From assembly GCF_031755915.1 (NCBI RefSeq), contig NC_083381.1, positions 8,320,501 to 8,384,500 of the forward strand: a DNA stretch of 64,000 bases, given 5' to 3'. Both the position numbers and the translations under genes were made by a program. Each line of letters opens with the position of its first letter. The stretch's first letter is position 1. Below the pieces are notes generated by a model that did not search any database, was not told the DNA's origin, and saw only the letters and a program-made list of their open reading frames with translations. The DNA is from Ziziphus jujuba. Lineage: Eukaryota; Streptophyta; Magnoliopsida; Rosales; Rhamnaceae. Positions 13,181 to 25,328 of this stretch are shown here, in pieces.

Positions 13181-14531
13181 CTTATCCATTTATATTTAAA
13201 TTATATTAATTTTTAATTAATAAAATAATAATATCGTAAACATATAGAAATTTTTTTTTGGTATCCTTAGAATTATTCTTTTTTTTTTTTTATACCTTAT
13301 TATTGTGGTTGACTAAAGCCATAGCAATTTTATTGGAAAAATGATTTCCTACAAATTTTAAATTAAAAATAACATTTTGTATAACCATATAATATTTTTA
13401 AACAAATTTAATTTTTATTTAAATCGAAGTAAGTTTCGGATGGGAAGTATACCATTCCACTGAAAGTTATTTCGCATGGAATATCTGACGCCGCTCCCCA
13501 TTGACACAAACTTTCTCACTCTGCTCCTATACCGAAAATAAGTGATTATATTGAAGGAGACAAGACAAATATAAATTTACTTATCTTATATATAATATAA
13601 GAAAGCCAAAAATAGTTTTATGCTTTCACATAGCATGCGAAGTTTCTTTGAAAATTAAAACAATATTTGTAATACCAAAACATTGTTGGTTAGAAAAAAG
13701 GAAGTTCATAAATACATACAATTAAACTATGGAATCCACGGAATCACTTGTGGTAATTTTTAGGCTTGGATTTGAATAGACTAGTGCAGAATTTCCGTTA
13801 ATTTTCTATTAGAATGAATTTTCTATTAACATTTTTATTATTAGTTTTTAAATTGCTTTAAAAATTGAAATTTAAATATATATTTAAAATTTATATAAAT
13901 TTAATAAAATACAAAAACTTTTACAAGTGCAAAATATGCTATGTCAAGTAAAACTTAACCATATCAAATTTATATAAGAATGAGCCACATTCAATATGAA
14001 TCTCCTTAATAAATTAAAGATATATATTAAAGTGTATATGTATATAGTCTGCTTTTGGTATGGATATTTCTAATACGGAAATTCCATTTTATAAAAAATT
14101 AGGACATGACTTTAGAATATGATTTTTAGAAAAATTAATGTTTCAATAATAACACTTTAAATAAAAAAAAAAAATTTAAGAACTATAGTCTGATAGGATG
14201 TCCACATTTTATCCATATTGAAAAATTCTTGTATATGTATATATTTCATCATGCATTCGTTCTATATTCTGGTTACTTTTCTTTTTCATTTCCATACAAT
14301 TAATTAGCTAAATGAACAGAAAGTCACTAAATAGCATCAACCACAAAAAAATCATGCTTTATTCATTTACTTATTTATTTTCTGTCTTTTTGTTTCCATG
14401 GACCTCTAAATCTGAAGAGGCGGAGGATCTGAACTTTGATGCAAAGGGATCGATGATTTTCCTTTCTCCCAAACTACATTTGATTCCGAGCAGGAAATAA
14501 CGAAAATAGAAAAAACCAAGCAAAAAAGCAA
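13181..14531. other. Spacer, no convincing gene
   Basis: Mostly AT-rich. A short GC-richer patch at 13,430-13,560 has no open frame. A 62-codon plus-strand ORF at 14,312-14,500 lies antisense to the likely 3' UTR of the small gene that ends at 14,532 and shows no domain. Confidence 0.4.
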
Positions 14532-14714
14532 TCAATATAACAAAGGACGATATGGAGCACTTGAGAAATAAAAAAATGATGGAAAATTTTCTCTGCCTTT
14601 TGATTCTTTTATATATTTGGTCAATAGTATGAAGCCGAAAATAGCACTGCCCCAGATTATAATAGACCCTATGAATAAATCTTTGTACTCCATTTCTTCT
14701 TCAACAACAGCCAT
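14532..14714 (-). CDS. Small single-pass membrane protein, 60 residues
   Basis: I do not recognise the family. The ATG at 14,714 is the first ATG in the inferred mRNA and opens 60 codons ending in TGA or TAA-type stop at 14,532. The N-terminus is acidic (MAVVEEEMEYKD). A hydrophobic segment at about residues 14-32 (FIGSIIIWGSAIFGFILLT) follows, then a basic patch KYIKESKGR and an aromatic tail. This suggests one membrane span with the acidic end on one side. Support for a real gene is the structure around it: an upstream non-coding exon ending CAG|GTATG at 14,854, a 124-bp intron, an acceptor TTTGCAG at 14,730 and a TATA box further upstream. Short length and lack of a known homologue keep the confidence moderate. 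Confidence 0.6.
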   Translation of the reverse strand: MAVVEEEMEYKDLFIGSIIIWGSAIFGFILLTKYIKESKGRENFPSFFYFSSAPYRPLLY

Positions 14715-14853
14715 TTCTATGCTCTCTGTCTGCAAAGAGCTAGCTAGGGTTGGTTACATTAATATATATATAATCCCAATATAATATTTATTATTATTTT
14801 TTAAATAAATCAAACTAAATTAATAAAGAAAAGAAAAGAAAAGAATAACATAC

Positions 14854-14965
14854 CTGATGTTCCTAAATCAGCTGAATATAGAAAGCAAAGGAAAAATTGT
14901 ATGGAAGCTAAGGAAATCGAGGAAAGTGGAGGCGTTGATTCAAGCTGATAATCAGCAGTTTGGAG
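14854..14965 (-). other. Non-coding first exon of the 60-residue protein gene
   Basis: The 3' edge is the donor ACATCAG|GTATGTT. The exon contains no ATG, so translation would start in the next exon. The 5' edge is placed about 30 bp from the TATA box and is approximate. Confidence 0.5.
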
Positions 14966-14989
14966 TAGAGGATTAATTCAAAGGGGATG

Positions 14990-15005
14990 TATATATTTAT
15001 CCAAT
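14990..15005 (-). promoter_or_regulatory. TATA box and inverted CCAAT motif
   Basis: On the minus strand the sequence reads ATTGG, then TAAATATATA (14,999-14,990), about 140 bp upstream of the first splice donor. Spacing suits a plant core promoter for the small gene. Confidence 0.5.
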
Positions 15006-15029
15006 CATATTCAATATGGTTATGAACTC

Positions 15030-15349
15030 TAAAAAGAATAGAAATAATAACGAGAGTTAAATGAGGAGGTTTAATTAACATTACTAGTAGGACTCGGACT
15101 TGGGATTTTTTTTTTCCAACTACTTTTTCTGTTTTCTATCAATCTTTTCAAGAAAATCTCAAAATTTATAGTTTTTTTTTTTAAATTTTTTTCCCCAAAG
15201 AACACTATTATTATTATTTCGGAAAATTAATCAATTCTTTCCGCTGTAATTTTTTTTTTTAGTTAGTTTTTAAGGTGAATTTTCCTCCATTTTGGATATT
15301 TCTATTACCAAAATTCTTAGTATAGCTCTTCACATTTTTGTTAAAGAAT
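15030..15349. other. AT-rich spacer, no gene seen
   Basis: T-rich runs only. Confidence 0.5.
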
Positions 15350-15725
15350 TTTTTTTAAACCGCCTCAGTTTTATCCAATTTATATTTATATCCTATATTT
15401 TTGGAAAATCATCACTTAACTTTCTTTAGTTTTTATATCTATCAAAATAAATCTATACGTAAGATTTTATCAGATAATTTTAATAATTAAAGACTAAAAT
15501 CGTATTTTTATGATGTTATTCATTCATAAAATATTAATTTTGAACTTTTATTTGGTCTTTAACTATTAAAACTAACATATAAAAATTGACAAAAAAACAT
15601 ATAGATATATTTGTTTTGATAAACATATAAAATTAAAGGGGATTAACAACGATCTTTCAAAAATATAAAGGGTAAATATAAGTATGATATAATTGAAAGG
15701 TCTAAATAAATTTTTCTATATTAGG
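15350..15725. mobile_element. MULE-like MITE with about 100-bp inverted ends
   Basis: The left end (TTTATATTTATATCCTATAT, then TTTGGAAAATCATCACTTAA) pairs with the reverse complement of the right end (CTTATATTTACCCTTTATAT, then TTTTGAAAGATCGTTGTTAA). Total length is about 375 bp with no coding capacity. A partial relative lies directly downstream. Confidence 0.65.
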
Positions 15726-15874
15726 AGTATAATTACAAATTATTAAATATGATATTATTTGCAAGACTTTTAAATAATTTTAAATAGCATAGTCCAACAG
15801 GAACATCAAGATAATGTGACCATAAGGGTAGGTGATGTGTTCTTATTTTATTAATTAAAAAACCAAGAGGACAA

Positions 15875-16020
15875 ATTTCATTTAGATACCTTTAATTTTT
15901 TCATAATTATATTTATATCCTATACTTTTGAAAAATTATTATTAATCTTCTTTTAGTTTTCTATATTTTTAAAATAGCTCTATTTGTTGAATTTTTTTTA
16001 ATTAATTTTTATAGTTAAGA
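15875..16020 (+). mobile_element. Partial copy of the neighbouring MITE
   Basis: TATATTTATATCCTATACTT, followed by TTGAAAAATTATTATTAATC, repeats the left end of the element at 15,350. No right half is present. Confidence 0.55.
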
Positions 16021-16113
16021 GCCCCAAAAAAAAGGATTAACTTTTATAATTTTTTCAAAAGCTGTCGTCTTTTCTTTTTGTCCTCATATGGACCGTCCTG
16101 ATTATAAAATTAT

Positions 16114-16120
<7 letters not shown>

Positions 16121-16153
<33 letters not shown>
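16121..16153. repeat. (AT)n microsatellite
   Basis: About 16 AT dinucleotides inside an otherwise featureless spacer from 16,020 to 16,371. Confidence 0.9.
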
Positions 16154-16157
<4 letters not shown>

Positions 16158-16371
16158 AAGGATACATTACACTAATGGAAATAAATAATATTTATATATG
16201 TATATAAGTTTTAATTTAGTAGGCTACTTAATTCATTTTATAGTGTTAGATTTTGATATGGCACAGTACCAAATGGGGGTGAAAAAAGGAAATACTCAAA
16301 ATTTTTAATTTTTTTTAATGAAAAATCCAGTTTATCTAAATGCCATGTAATAGTTTAATTAGTTTCCATTA

Positions 16372-16742
16372 AGGACCAGTTTGGTAAGTATAAAAGTTGG
16401 GAGAGAAATTGATTTTCGGGATTTAATTTTCTAGAATTTAGTTTTCTGAGAATTAGTTTTTTCTTATTATATTTGGTGAGTAATAGAAAAGTAAGGATTT
16501 TTAAGTAATTAAATTTAATATTTTATAGTAAATTAGGGCAAATATGTATTTTAAAAAAAATTCAAAACTATTTTTTCCTGATATTCTCAAAATGATACCA
16601 TAATAGATGGGAATGACTTTTTCATATATTTTTTTATATTGGTGGAAATTTAATTTGGATCTATACTTTTTCATCTCACAATAAATATTCAAACAAAAAA
16701 AAATTATCGTTTTCCCAATGGAATTAAATTTTCACCTTTTTA
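16372..16742 (+). mobile_element. hAT-like MITE family, copy 2
   Basis: Begins AGGACCAGTTTGGTAAG. It shares TTTTCGGGATTTAATTTTCT, AATATGTATTTTAAAAAAAA and TTCAAAACTATTTTTT blocks with 35,318-35,700, and the inverted copy with 11,344-11,695. No coding capacity. Confidence 0.65.
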
Positions 16743-17299
16743 GTATTAAAAAACAATAAAAAAATTTAAATTAATATTACCATATATGATTTGCTGATCC
16801 AACTTTAGGGTATATGTAAATAAGTTAGGATGCAATGCAAATGACCAATTAATCCTGATTAATTTGCATACTTTATAAAATCAAAATATCTTAACCAGAT
16901 TAGGATTGATATGTGTATATATATATATATATATATTTTTTTTTTCTATATTATATAAATCAAGGATATATTAGAAGAGTTAATTTTTTATAAACACAAT
17001 AGACATGTTAATGAAAAACTATAAAATATATTAACGGATATAATTTATCCAAACTTCATCGATAGTTTTTAATAGTAGTACATAATTAATATTAATAATT
17101 ACCAATAGACAAACAAATCTATATATGATTTCGGATAGATGAAAATAAATCATTTAATTCACTAAAAAACGGCTACAACATATCAAAGGGTTCATATATT
17201 GCTAGTTATTTTCAGTCATATTGGTCATTTCCAGACGTTGTTTGAGTTAGACAGCAGAACCACAAGACTAATGTTTTAATTACACACTTAATTAAACAT
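16743..17299. other. AT-rich spacer, no gene seen
   Basis: It precedes the defensin-like gene. An (AT)n run lies at 16,917-16,936. No clear TATA box can be singled out in such AT-rich DNA. Confidence 0.45.
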
Positions 17300-17944
17300 A
17301 TGCATTTTTTTTTCCAAAAAAAAAAAAAGAAAAAAAAGAAAAAATTTAAACATATCCCTTTAGCATATGTGACATATAACAATAAGACTAAAAAAAATCA
17401 TCAATACAATTACTTTTTTATCATCTTCATAATATTTACCATTTTTACATGCACAACTAGTGAGTCCGTAATAGAGATTTTGTCCGCGTGATTGTCATTT
17501 AGATTTTTTTTTTTTTTTCCATATATTGTTTTATGGATTTTCCTATGAGATATTCAAATCTGGTGTTTTACTATTAGGAACTATGATATATTTTTGTCAT
17601 ATCTAGGAACAAATACAAATTAAAAATTGAATTTGTCAAAGATAATTTTCTAATTTTCTTTACTTTTATAGTTCTATAAGTTTATACATCTCAATTTTTA
17701 TTTATATGATATAGGATCTGAGACTGAACACTTGATAGGAAGCGCGAGACATAGCACTGCATACTTTGGATTATGCACTAATCAAATTTGTTCTCGAAAA
17801 TGCATTGGAGGGGATAAAGCGGATGATGGTTATTGCCATTTAGGGTTCGATTGCTATTTCATATTTCTGAAATTAAATGCTGAGAATCAAAGATTGCTGG
17901 TGTGGTTTGATAACTTGTCGTTTTTTAAACTTAATTGTGTGTAA
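17300..17944 (+). pseudogene. Defensin-like cysteine-rich secreted peptide gene, probably decayed
   Basis: Two exons fit together. Exon 1 ends ACAACTA|GTGAGT at 17,459 and encodes a strongly hydrophobic, signal-peptide-like stretch (YFFIIFIIFTIFTC). Exon 2 starts after GATATAG at 17,715, continues in the same frame and stops at 17,944. It carries CTNQICSRKC, then GYCHLGFDC, spaced C-x4-C-x3-C-x10-C-x5-C. This matches plant defensin-like peptides, including the one-intron layout with the signal peptide in exon 1. Two oddities suggest decay. The only in-frame ATG, at 17,300, precedes a poly-lysine run rather than a normal signal peptide. The C-x-C pair expected at the end of the fold reads C-Y-F, so a cysteine is missing and the frame runs on for about 30 more residues. 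The family call rests on the cysteine pattern only. Confidence 0.55.
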
Positions 17945-17984
17945 TTTTTGTTTGTGAATATTTCACCTACAAACATTAAATTAA

Positions 17985-18725
17985 TGTTTGAGGTAAATAC
18001 AAAAATATCATTTAGGTTTCGAATAAAACATTATATTATATTCTTTGGAATGGTCTAATTTACCTTTATACCCTTACTAAAGTTAAATTATTTTTAAATT
18101 CTTTAGTTTTTTTTTTTTTGCATAATTAATTTTAAAATTTTAAAGTTTTTTCCTTTATTTCTAATTAAATTAGTTGATAATTTTTTATTCTTTTTTTAAA
18201 AATTATATGATAATTATAATTTCATAATTTTTTTAAGTAACATATTTGAAAAATACATTTAGTTTGAATACAACTGAAAAATTCTAATATATTTAGTTAA
18301 ATGTATTTGATAAATTATAATATATTTTGTTAAATATTTTTGATAAATTATAATACATTTAATTAAATATATTGACAAATTATCACTAAGTTGAAAAAGC
18401 ATATATGATTAAAATTATTACATAATTTCTTTTCTAAAAAGGAAAAAAACCAAAAAACTATAAAATAGTTTAAATACAAATATTTAAAATATATAGATTA
18501 AAAAAACTTTGAAATTTTCAAATTAATTTTTTCAAAATTGTCAAAAAAATAATTTTTGCAAAAAGAAAATGAAAAACAAGGTATTCAAAGGTAATTTAAT
18601 TTTGCTAAGGTATAAGGATAATTTAGTTTGCCAACAGACAGTGTAGATAATTTATTAGAAACTTGAGGGATTGTTTTACATTTGTCCCAAACTTTAGACG
18701 ATTTAAACGAAATATATCTTTTTGG
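17985..18725. mobile_element. MULE-like MITE, complete, about 0.74 kb
   Basis: Terminal inverted repeats of about 150 bp. The left reads AGGTAAATAC, then TAATTTACCTTTATACCCTT. The reverse-complemented right end reads AGGGTAAACC, then AAATTATCCTTATACCTTAG. Possible 9-bp target duplication: TAATGTTTG on the left, AAATATTTG on the right (7 of 9). The middle has several AT-rich TTTGATAAATTATAATA-type units. A truncated relative lies at 1319-1745. Confidence 0.65.
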
Positions 18726-19941
18726 TTTACCCTAAATATTTGTTATTCAGTGGTGATGCATCTAAGAAAACAATAAAATTGAAAAGACAATTTAAAAAAA
18801 TAAACAGCAAACGATATGTTTAGTATACTAGATTGTATTAGCCTGCAGTAGGAGTGGGCACAAATCAGTCTGAATAGATCAAACCGACCAAATCAAACTG
18901 GTTTTCCTCGATTTGGTTTATTAGATCTTTCACCTATAATCAATTAAATTTATTTTGGGTTATTTTTAACCCAAACCAGCACAAATCGAACAGAACATAT
19001 ATATTATATATATTTTATTATAATTAATTATATTTTTAGATTATTTATTTAAATATATTAATAATATTAAATTCAAATAATTTAATATTATTGCTTTTTT
19101 TTTTTAAGATTATATGACAGAGTTAATATAATATCATATTTATTGCTTTTCCTTTTTTGGTTTTAACACATACTGCTTGTGGAAGACTTCATATATAGTT
19201 TGGTTGATTTTTAATAAATAATTGAATGGGTATATGTTTTCCATTAAAAAGGAAAAAAGGTATGTGTTTTCTAAAAGCTTCAAAAATTAATTATCTATTA
19301 GGGGACACTAGATTCGAAAGAACACTAATCTTGTCATATTGCTATTAAAATATTTGAAAAGATATTAAAATTTTTTGGGCTATACAATGGTGTAAAACCT
19401 TCTAGGTACAACAAAGGGGTGTATTTCAATAAAACTTGAATTATCTGTATAACATATAAAAAAAGAAAAGTTTGCACCATATGTCATCTTTATATTCTTT
19501 CAATTTCCCTCTAAAACCATTCACAAAAAAAACATCTTTTTTATTTTATTTTATTTATGATCCCATTAAAATATTAATTAATATCAAATGGAGCAATTAT
19601 TTAAAAATATAAAAGTTTTTACATTTTATTGATTGTATTTAAAAATATATGTTATATTGTTATAATATTATATAATTAATTGAAAGAGTGAAATTTTTTA
19701 CCATTTATAAATGTATTCAAAAATATATAAAACCTATTATTATAAAATAATAATAAATATACACTATTATTTATTAATAATAAATAACTATAAATTTATT
19801 ATTATAATATTATAAATATAATTACCATTGATGTGAAATGAACAGCAAGTTGATCAATTGAATATTACATATCTCGGAAGTGAAAGAATAAAATATATAT
19901 TTTTATTATTATAATATTTTATATGACATAAATTATATTAG

Positions 19942-19973
<32 letters not shown>

Positions 19974-20049
19974 TTCCTTAATCAAATGTATTTTAAATAT
20001 TTTTACATATACAAATGTGATTATAAAATTATATATATTATATATATAT
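18726..20049. other. AT-rich spacer, no gene seen
   Basis: Holds a patch of AAACCGACCAAATCAAACTG-like sequence at 18,850-18,990, a type common in old plant repeats, and (AT)n runs near 19,943 and 20,030. No ORF or exon. Confidence 0.4.
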
Positions 20050-21410
20050 ATATATATTTTTTACTTTTATATACTATACAAGTTGTTGGTAACAATATAT
20101 ATTAAATATTAAAAATTTTGCTATAATGACTATTGACATACACATTAAATGTAGATCATAATCAAATTACATATGATGTTGAAATAAAATATATACAACA
20201 CTTTATAAATTATACATAATTTAATGATGATATGTATTATAATATACAAGTCGATACATATAGCAGTGAAATTGTATATATATATATATATATATTTATA
20301 TATAAACCTTTTTTTAAATCCAAATTATTGTTAATTAAGTTATAATAATCATAATGATAATAATAATAACAAAAATAATAAATAATAATTAAATTATATT
20401 ATAAGTATTTACTATAGAAAAATTAATTATTTGTAAGGAATCAAATAATATATTTGAATTTCAATTTAAATTCCATAAATGGAAAATATTTTATAAATAC
20501 ATTTGAATTTGAATTAAATTATATAAATACATTTGAATTTGAAATTAAATTCCATTGATGGAAAAAAATAATTAGTAAATATTTTTTAATTTGAATTCTA
20601 TAAATAAATTACTTATAAGGTAAAAATATGTTTATAGTATAAATAATAATAATAATAATAATAAATATAATTAAATTATTTTATGACGATTTGATATAGA
20701 AAAATTAATTATTTGCAAGAAATCAAATAATACAATTGAAATTATATATATATATATATTATACTTTTATATATTATATAGATTGTTCTTAATAATATAT
20801 ATTATATATTGAAAATTTTAGTATAATGAATATTGACATGCATATTAAATATAGGTCATAAGCAAATTATATGTAATATTAAATAAAATATATACAACAC
20901 TCCATAAATTATATATAATTTGATGCTAACCTATATCATGATGTACAAGTCGACATATAGAGTAGTAAAATTGTATATATATATATATATATGCCCCTTT
21001 TCCAATCCAAATTATTTTTAATTAAGTTATAATAATGATAATAATACTACTAATAATAACAATAATAATAAATAATAATTATATTATATTATAAAGATTT
21101 AATATAGAAAAATTAATTATTTGCAAGGAATCAAATAATACATTTGAATTCCATAGATGAAAAATATTATATAAATATATTTGAATTTGAACTAAATGAT
21201 ATAAATGCATTTTAATTTAAATTTAAATTCTATAAATGGAAAAAAATAAATTGGTAACTATTTTTTAATTTGAATTTCATAAATAAATTACCTTATAAGG
21301 TAAAAATATGTTTATAGGATAAATAATAATAATCTTAATAAAAGTAATAAATAATAGTTCAATTAATAATAATAAACATAATTAAATTATATTATAAAGA
21401 TTTAATATAT

Positions 21411-21540
21411 GGAAATTGATTTGTTGCAATTTCCTTTTGGCATATTACACTGGTGTGACTATTTAGCTCAGCTTGATAGCCGAGGCTAACCCTCTTAGAG
21501 CATGTTCAGAAAGAATTCTAGAAAGTGATAGTGGAGGAAT
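21411..21540. other. Unit-specific insertion in the tandem array
   Basis: About 130 bp of less AT-rich sequence, including ATTTAGCTCAGCTTGATAG and GGCTAACCCTCTTAGAGC, interrupts a unit at a place where the other units read GGAAAATTAATTATTTGCAA. The TTAGCTCAG string recalls a tRNA A box, but no B box or cloverleaf was found. Confidence 0.45.
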
Positions 21541-22094
21541 TAAATGATACATTTGAAATTATATATTATATATATATTATACTTTTATATATTATATAGA
21601 TTGTTGGTAATAATATATATTATATATTGAAAATTTTGCTATAATGAATATTGATATGTACATTAAATGTAGGTCATAATCAAATTATATGTAATATTAG
21701 AAAAAAATATATACAACACTCCATAAATTATATATAATTTGATATTGATCTGTATCATAATGTATAAGTCGATATATATATATAGTAGTGAAACTCTATA
21801 TATATATATACATCTTTTTTCAATCCAAATTATTGTTAATTAAGTTATAATAATAATAATAAATAATAATTATATTATATTATAAATATTTAATATAAGA
21901 AAATTAATTATTTGCAAGGAATCAAACAATACATTTGAATTTGAATTTGAATTTGATAGATGGAAAATATTATATAAATACATTTGAATTTGAATTAAAT
22001 TCTATAAATGAAAAAAAAATAAATTGGTAAACATTTTTTAATTTGAATTCTATAAATAAATTATCTTATTATGTAAAAGTATGTTTATAGGATA

Positions 22095-22137
<43 letters not shown>

Positions 22138-22254
22138 TTATATTACAAGGATTTAATATAGGAAAATTAATTAGTTGCAATGAATCAAATAATACATTTG
22201 AAAAAAATTATATATTATATATATGTATATTATACTTTTATATATTATATATTT

Positions 22255-22395
22255 TAGAAAATTATACGGTGCGGATGGTCAGCACTATGTCGTGACCTTC
22301 AAAAACTGTCGTCAATATAAACCGTCGTCAATAATGAAGTCCGCATGATAAAAACGTGCAGACGTTCGTATCATAAACGAACTCTATATAAATTC
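22255..22395. other. Second unit-specific insertion, GC-richer
   Basis: About 140 bp containing ACGGTGCGGATGGTCAGC, two GTCGTCAATA repeats, GTCCGCATGATAAAAACGTG and GCAGACGTTCG. Composition contrasts sharply with the flanking AT-rich unit. The related GTGCGGA and GTCCGCA strings hint at a small inverted-repeat element. Confidence 0.45.
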
Positions 22396-23250
22396 TATTT
22401 TTATATATTATATAGATTGTTGGTAATAATATATATATATATATATATTATATTAAAAATTTTGCTATAATGAATATTGATATGCACATTAAATATAGGT
22501 CTTACTTAAATTATATATAATATGGAAATAAAATATATAGAACACTCCATAAATTATATATAATTTGATGCTGATTTGTATCATAATGTACAAGTTGACA
22601 CATATAGTAATGAAACTATATGTATACCTCTTTGCAAATCCCAATTATTATTAATTAAGTTATAATAATCTAATTAAGTTATAATAATAATAATAATAAT
22701 AAAAATATATCACAAATATTTAATATAGGAAAATTATTTATTTGCAAAGAATCAAATAATACATTCGAATTTTAATCTAAATTCTATAGATAAAAAATAA
22801 TATATAAATACATTTGAATTTGATGTAAATTATATAAATATATTGGAATTTGAATTTGAAATCTAGAGAAAATAAAAATAAATAGATAAACATTTTTAAA
22901 TTTGAATTTTATAAATAAATTATCTTATAAGGTAAAAATGTATTTATAGGATAATAATAATAATAACAAATATAATTAAATTATATTATAAAAATTTAGT
23001 ATAGGAAAATTAATTATTTACAAGGAATCAAATAATAAATTTGAATTTAGATTTGAATTTGAATTTCATATATGGAAAATATTATATAAATACATTTGAA
23101 TTCGAATTAAATTATATAAGTACTTTTGAATTTGAATTTAAATTCTATACATGAAAAAAATTAAATAAGTATGAAAATGGTATGTGTATGGGAAAAATTA
23201 GATAGGTAAACACTTTTCAATTTGAATTTCATAATTTAATAGTATTATAT

Positions 23251-24072
23251 ATAGCGGTCAAACTTTTAATTCTTGATAAGCTTTTACGATATAGATTGAA
23301 AAAAAAAATTAAGATTCAAACGTACTTTGTAACAATAAAACTTTTAAATAAATTTTCAAATATAGATGGATAGGTTGATGAAAATCAACCATATGAATGC
23401 TAATAAAATGTAGTGGATATTCAAAGTTTGAGTTCCAAGATTTTGAAAAGTCCCAAACTTTGATGGAAAATCAGAAATTAACAGTGTTAAAATTGTTTTA
23501 ATAGATGAACATTTTTTTTTTTTAATTTTGTTACATATTATTGTTATTATTTATTTCAGTATATCTAATTTATATTTATTCTTAATTTACTGTTTTAGAT
23601 TATTTTAATTTATTTTTTTTTATAACAAGTAATACATATAATATAATTTAAAGTTTTGTATGTAAATGTATATGTATATATGATATCATCAAAACTTAAA
23701 TATTATTATTTAATTATTATTTATGATATTATATATATATATTATATATAAAAATAAGATAATTAGTAAAAAAAATTTTCATATGTCATCATTAGATTTG
23801 AATCTATAATTAATTATTATAGATTATTGCTTTGGGTGGTTTTGTTTGTCTTTTGGATTTTGTTCCTTTTCATCCTTGCATTATGAACTTCTCTTACTTT
23901 AATAAATTTGTCCAATTTTGGCTTTCTTACTATAATAAATACCTCAGTTTTGGTTCATTCATCTGAACTATTGTGAGTTTGTCCAATTCTCTTACTTTAA
24001 TAATTATTCATTTAAAAATAAAAATAACTATTTATGAGAACAGAAAATAGGAAAATGAATAATAATTACTAT
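23251..24072. other. AT-rich spacer, no gene seen
   Basis: Simple AT-rich sequence; no exons or repeats of note. Confidence 0.45.
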
Positions 24073-24441
24073 TTATACGTTTGGTAAAAATATTGATTTA
24101 AATTCAAAATTTAGCTTTTACAAATATTTTTTTTTCCAAAACATGTTCAAATTTGATAAAAATTAATTAAAAGTTAAATTTTATATTTATTTATATACAT
24201 TTTAATATGAGATAATCAATGTAAATCTAAATATGATAAGGATATTTCAAAATTTATCCAAATTAAAATATAGGAATAGAAATTTGAGATTTTAAAAAGG
24301 AATTACTATTCCTTCAAATGAAAGCATATATATTACTTTGGAATAGCTATTGCCAAATTTAAAAATTTACCAAATATAGAAAAAATAAATTTATAGAATA
24401 AGTATTATATTCCTATATTTATTTCATAAACCAAACGTATA
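24073..24441. mobile_element. hAT-like MITE with ATACGTTTGGT ends
   Basis: TATACGTTTGGT on the left is the reverse complement of ACCAAACGTATA on the right. The GTTTGGT/ACCAAAC ends and the length of about 370 bp fit a hAT-type MITE. No coding capacity; target duplication not resolved. Confidence 0.5.
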
Positions 24442-25328
24442 TCCTACAAATTTTAAGTCTCGTAACTTGTTTCAGTTATTATATATTTATTATAATAGTA
24501 AAATTTTTGGTTTTATTTTTAAAAAAGATGATTAACCTACTAAATCAATCAATCTAGGCTAATCTAATTTGTTTGGATAAGTTGTTTTATATTAATTGGA
24601 TTGCATTGGTTTAACAAATCCAAAACCAAATAATCAGTGCTATTTAGATTGGATTTAAGAGACAAAAACCTATGACACTGATCCAAATCAAATTGATTAA
24701 AATATAAATAATTCAAAAAATATATTTAAAAAATAATTAGCAAATTACTGCAGTTTTTGTTTTTATGTAATATATATTAATTTTCATTTAGTCAAAACAA
24801 GTTTATTTTCCGTTAAACAATAGAATATTTTACACAAGTAAAAAAGGCCAAAAGTTAAATTTTCAACCGCCTAATATGTAAAATAGGATCGGATTGGATT
24901 TAATGTTAAATCAGTTTGAATTTGATTGAAGATTACCAAACCGTACGTTATGCCAAAACAGGTCCATTTTGAACTAATGAACACTCTAGTTATTTAAATC
25001 TCGGCTCCCATCTTTACAATTCCTGGTGTCTTCAGTATATTGTTTCTTTGATTGGTTACGTTGACTTAATTAATATTAAAGAGTGCCCAAAAATAATAAT
25101 AATAAATTTTAAAAAATAACAAAACCAACAAACAAGTAATTTTATTCAAGTTCTATTCCACATTGAATAAGAATAATATCATGTTTTACACTTGATAAAC
25201 GGGTTCATAAACTAATTGGGTATTTAAAGCACTACTATTACACCTTAGCTTATCGCTTAGTTTCAGGCCTCCTTTTATTTAATTAAGAGTCACTAAAGAG
25301 GTCTCCATTAAAATTCTCTATGAAATTC
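24442..25328. other. Spacer downstream of the organ-specific gene
   Basis: AT-rich, with a patch of degenerate GGATTTAATGTTAAATCAG-like and AATCAAATTGATTAAAATA repeats at 24,530-24,970. It includes the 3' flank of the organ-specific gene. Confidence 0.4.

Larger units (their letters stand above)
20050..23250 (+). repeat. Tandem array, four units of about 0.7-0.83 kb
   Basis: The landmark TATAATGAATATTGAYATG recurs at about 20,119, 20,823, 21,640 and 22,466. It is always followed, in order, by CATTAAATRTAGGTCATAA, ACAACACTCCATAAATTATA, an (AT)n run, AATTATTRTTAATTAAGTTA, a TAA/AAT trinucleotide run, GGAAAATTAATTATTTGCAA and several CATTTGAATTTGAATT blocks. Unit lengths are 704, 817 and 826 bp. 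The differences come from microsatellite lengths and two unit-specific insertions. No coding frame. Confidence 0.85.

Noticed and set aside
14312..14500. 62-codon plus-strand ORF with a hydrophobic start
   Set aside because: Lies antisense to the probable 3' UTR of the 60-residue protein gene; no splice or promoter support and no domain.
17985..23250. Idea of a CRISPR-like array because of regular repeats
   Set aside because: Units are 0.7-0.8 kb, plant nuclear context, no short repeat-spacer pattern.
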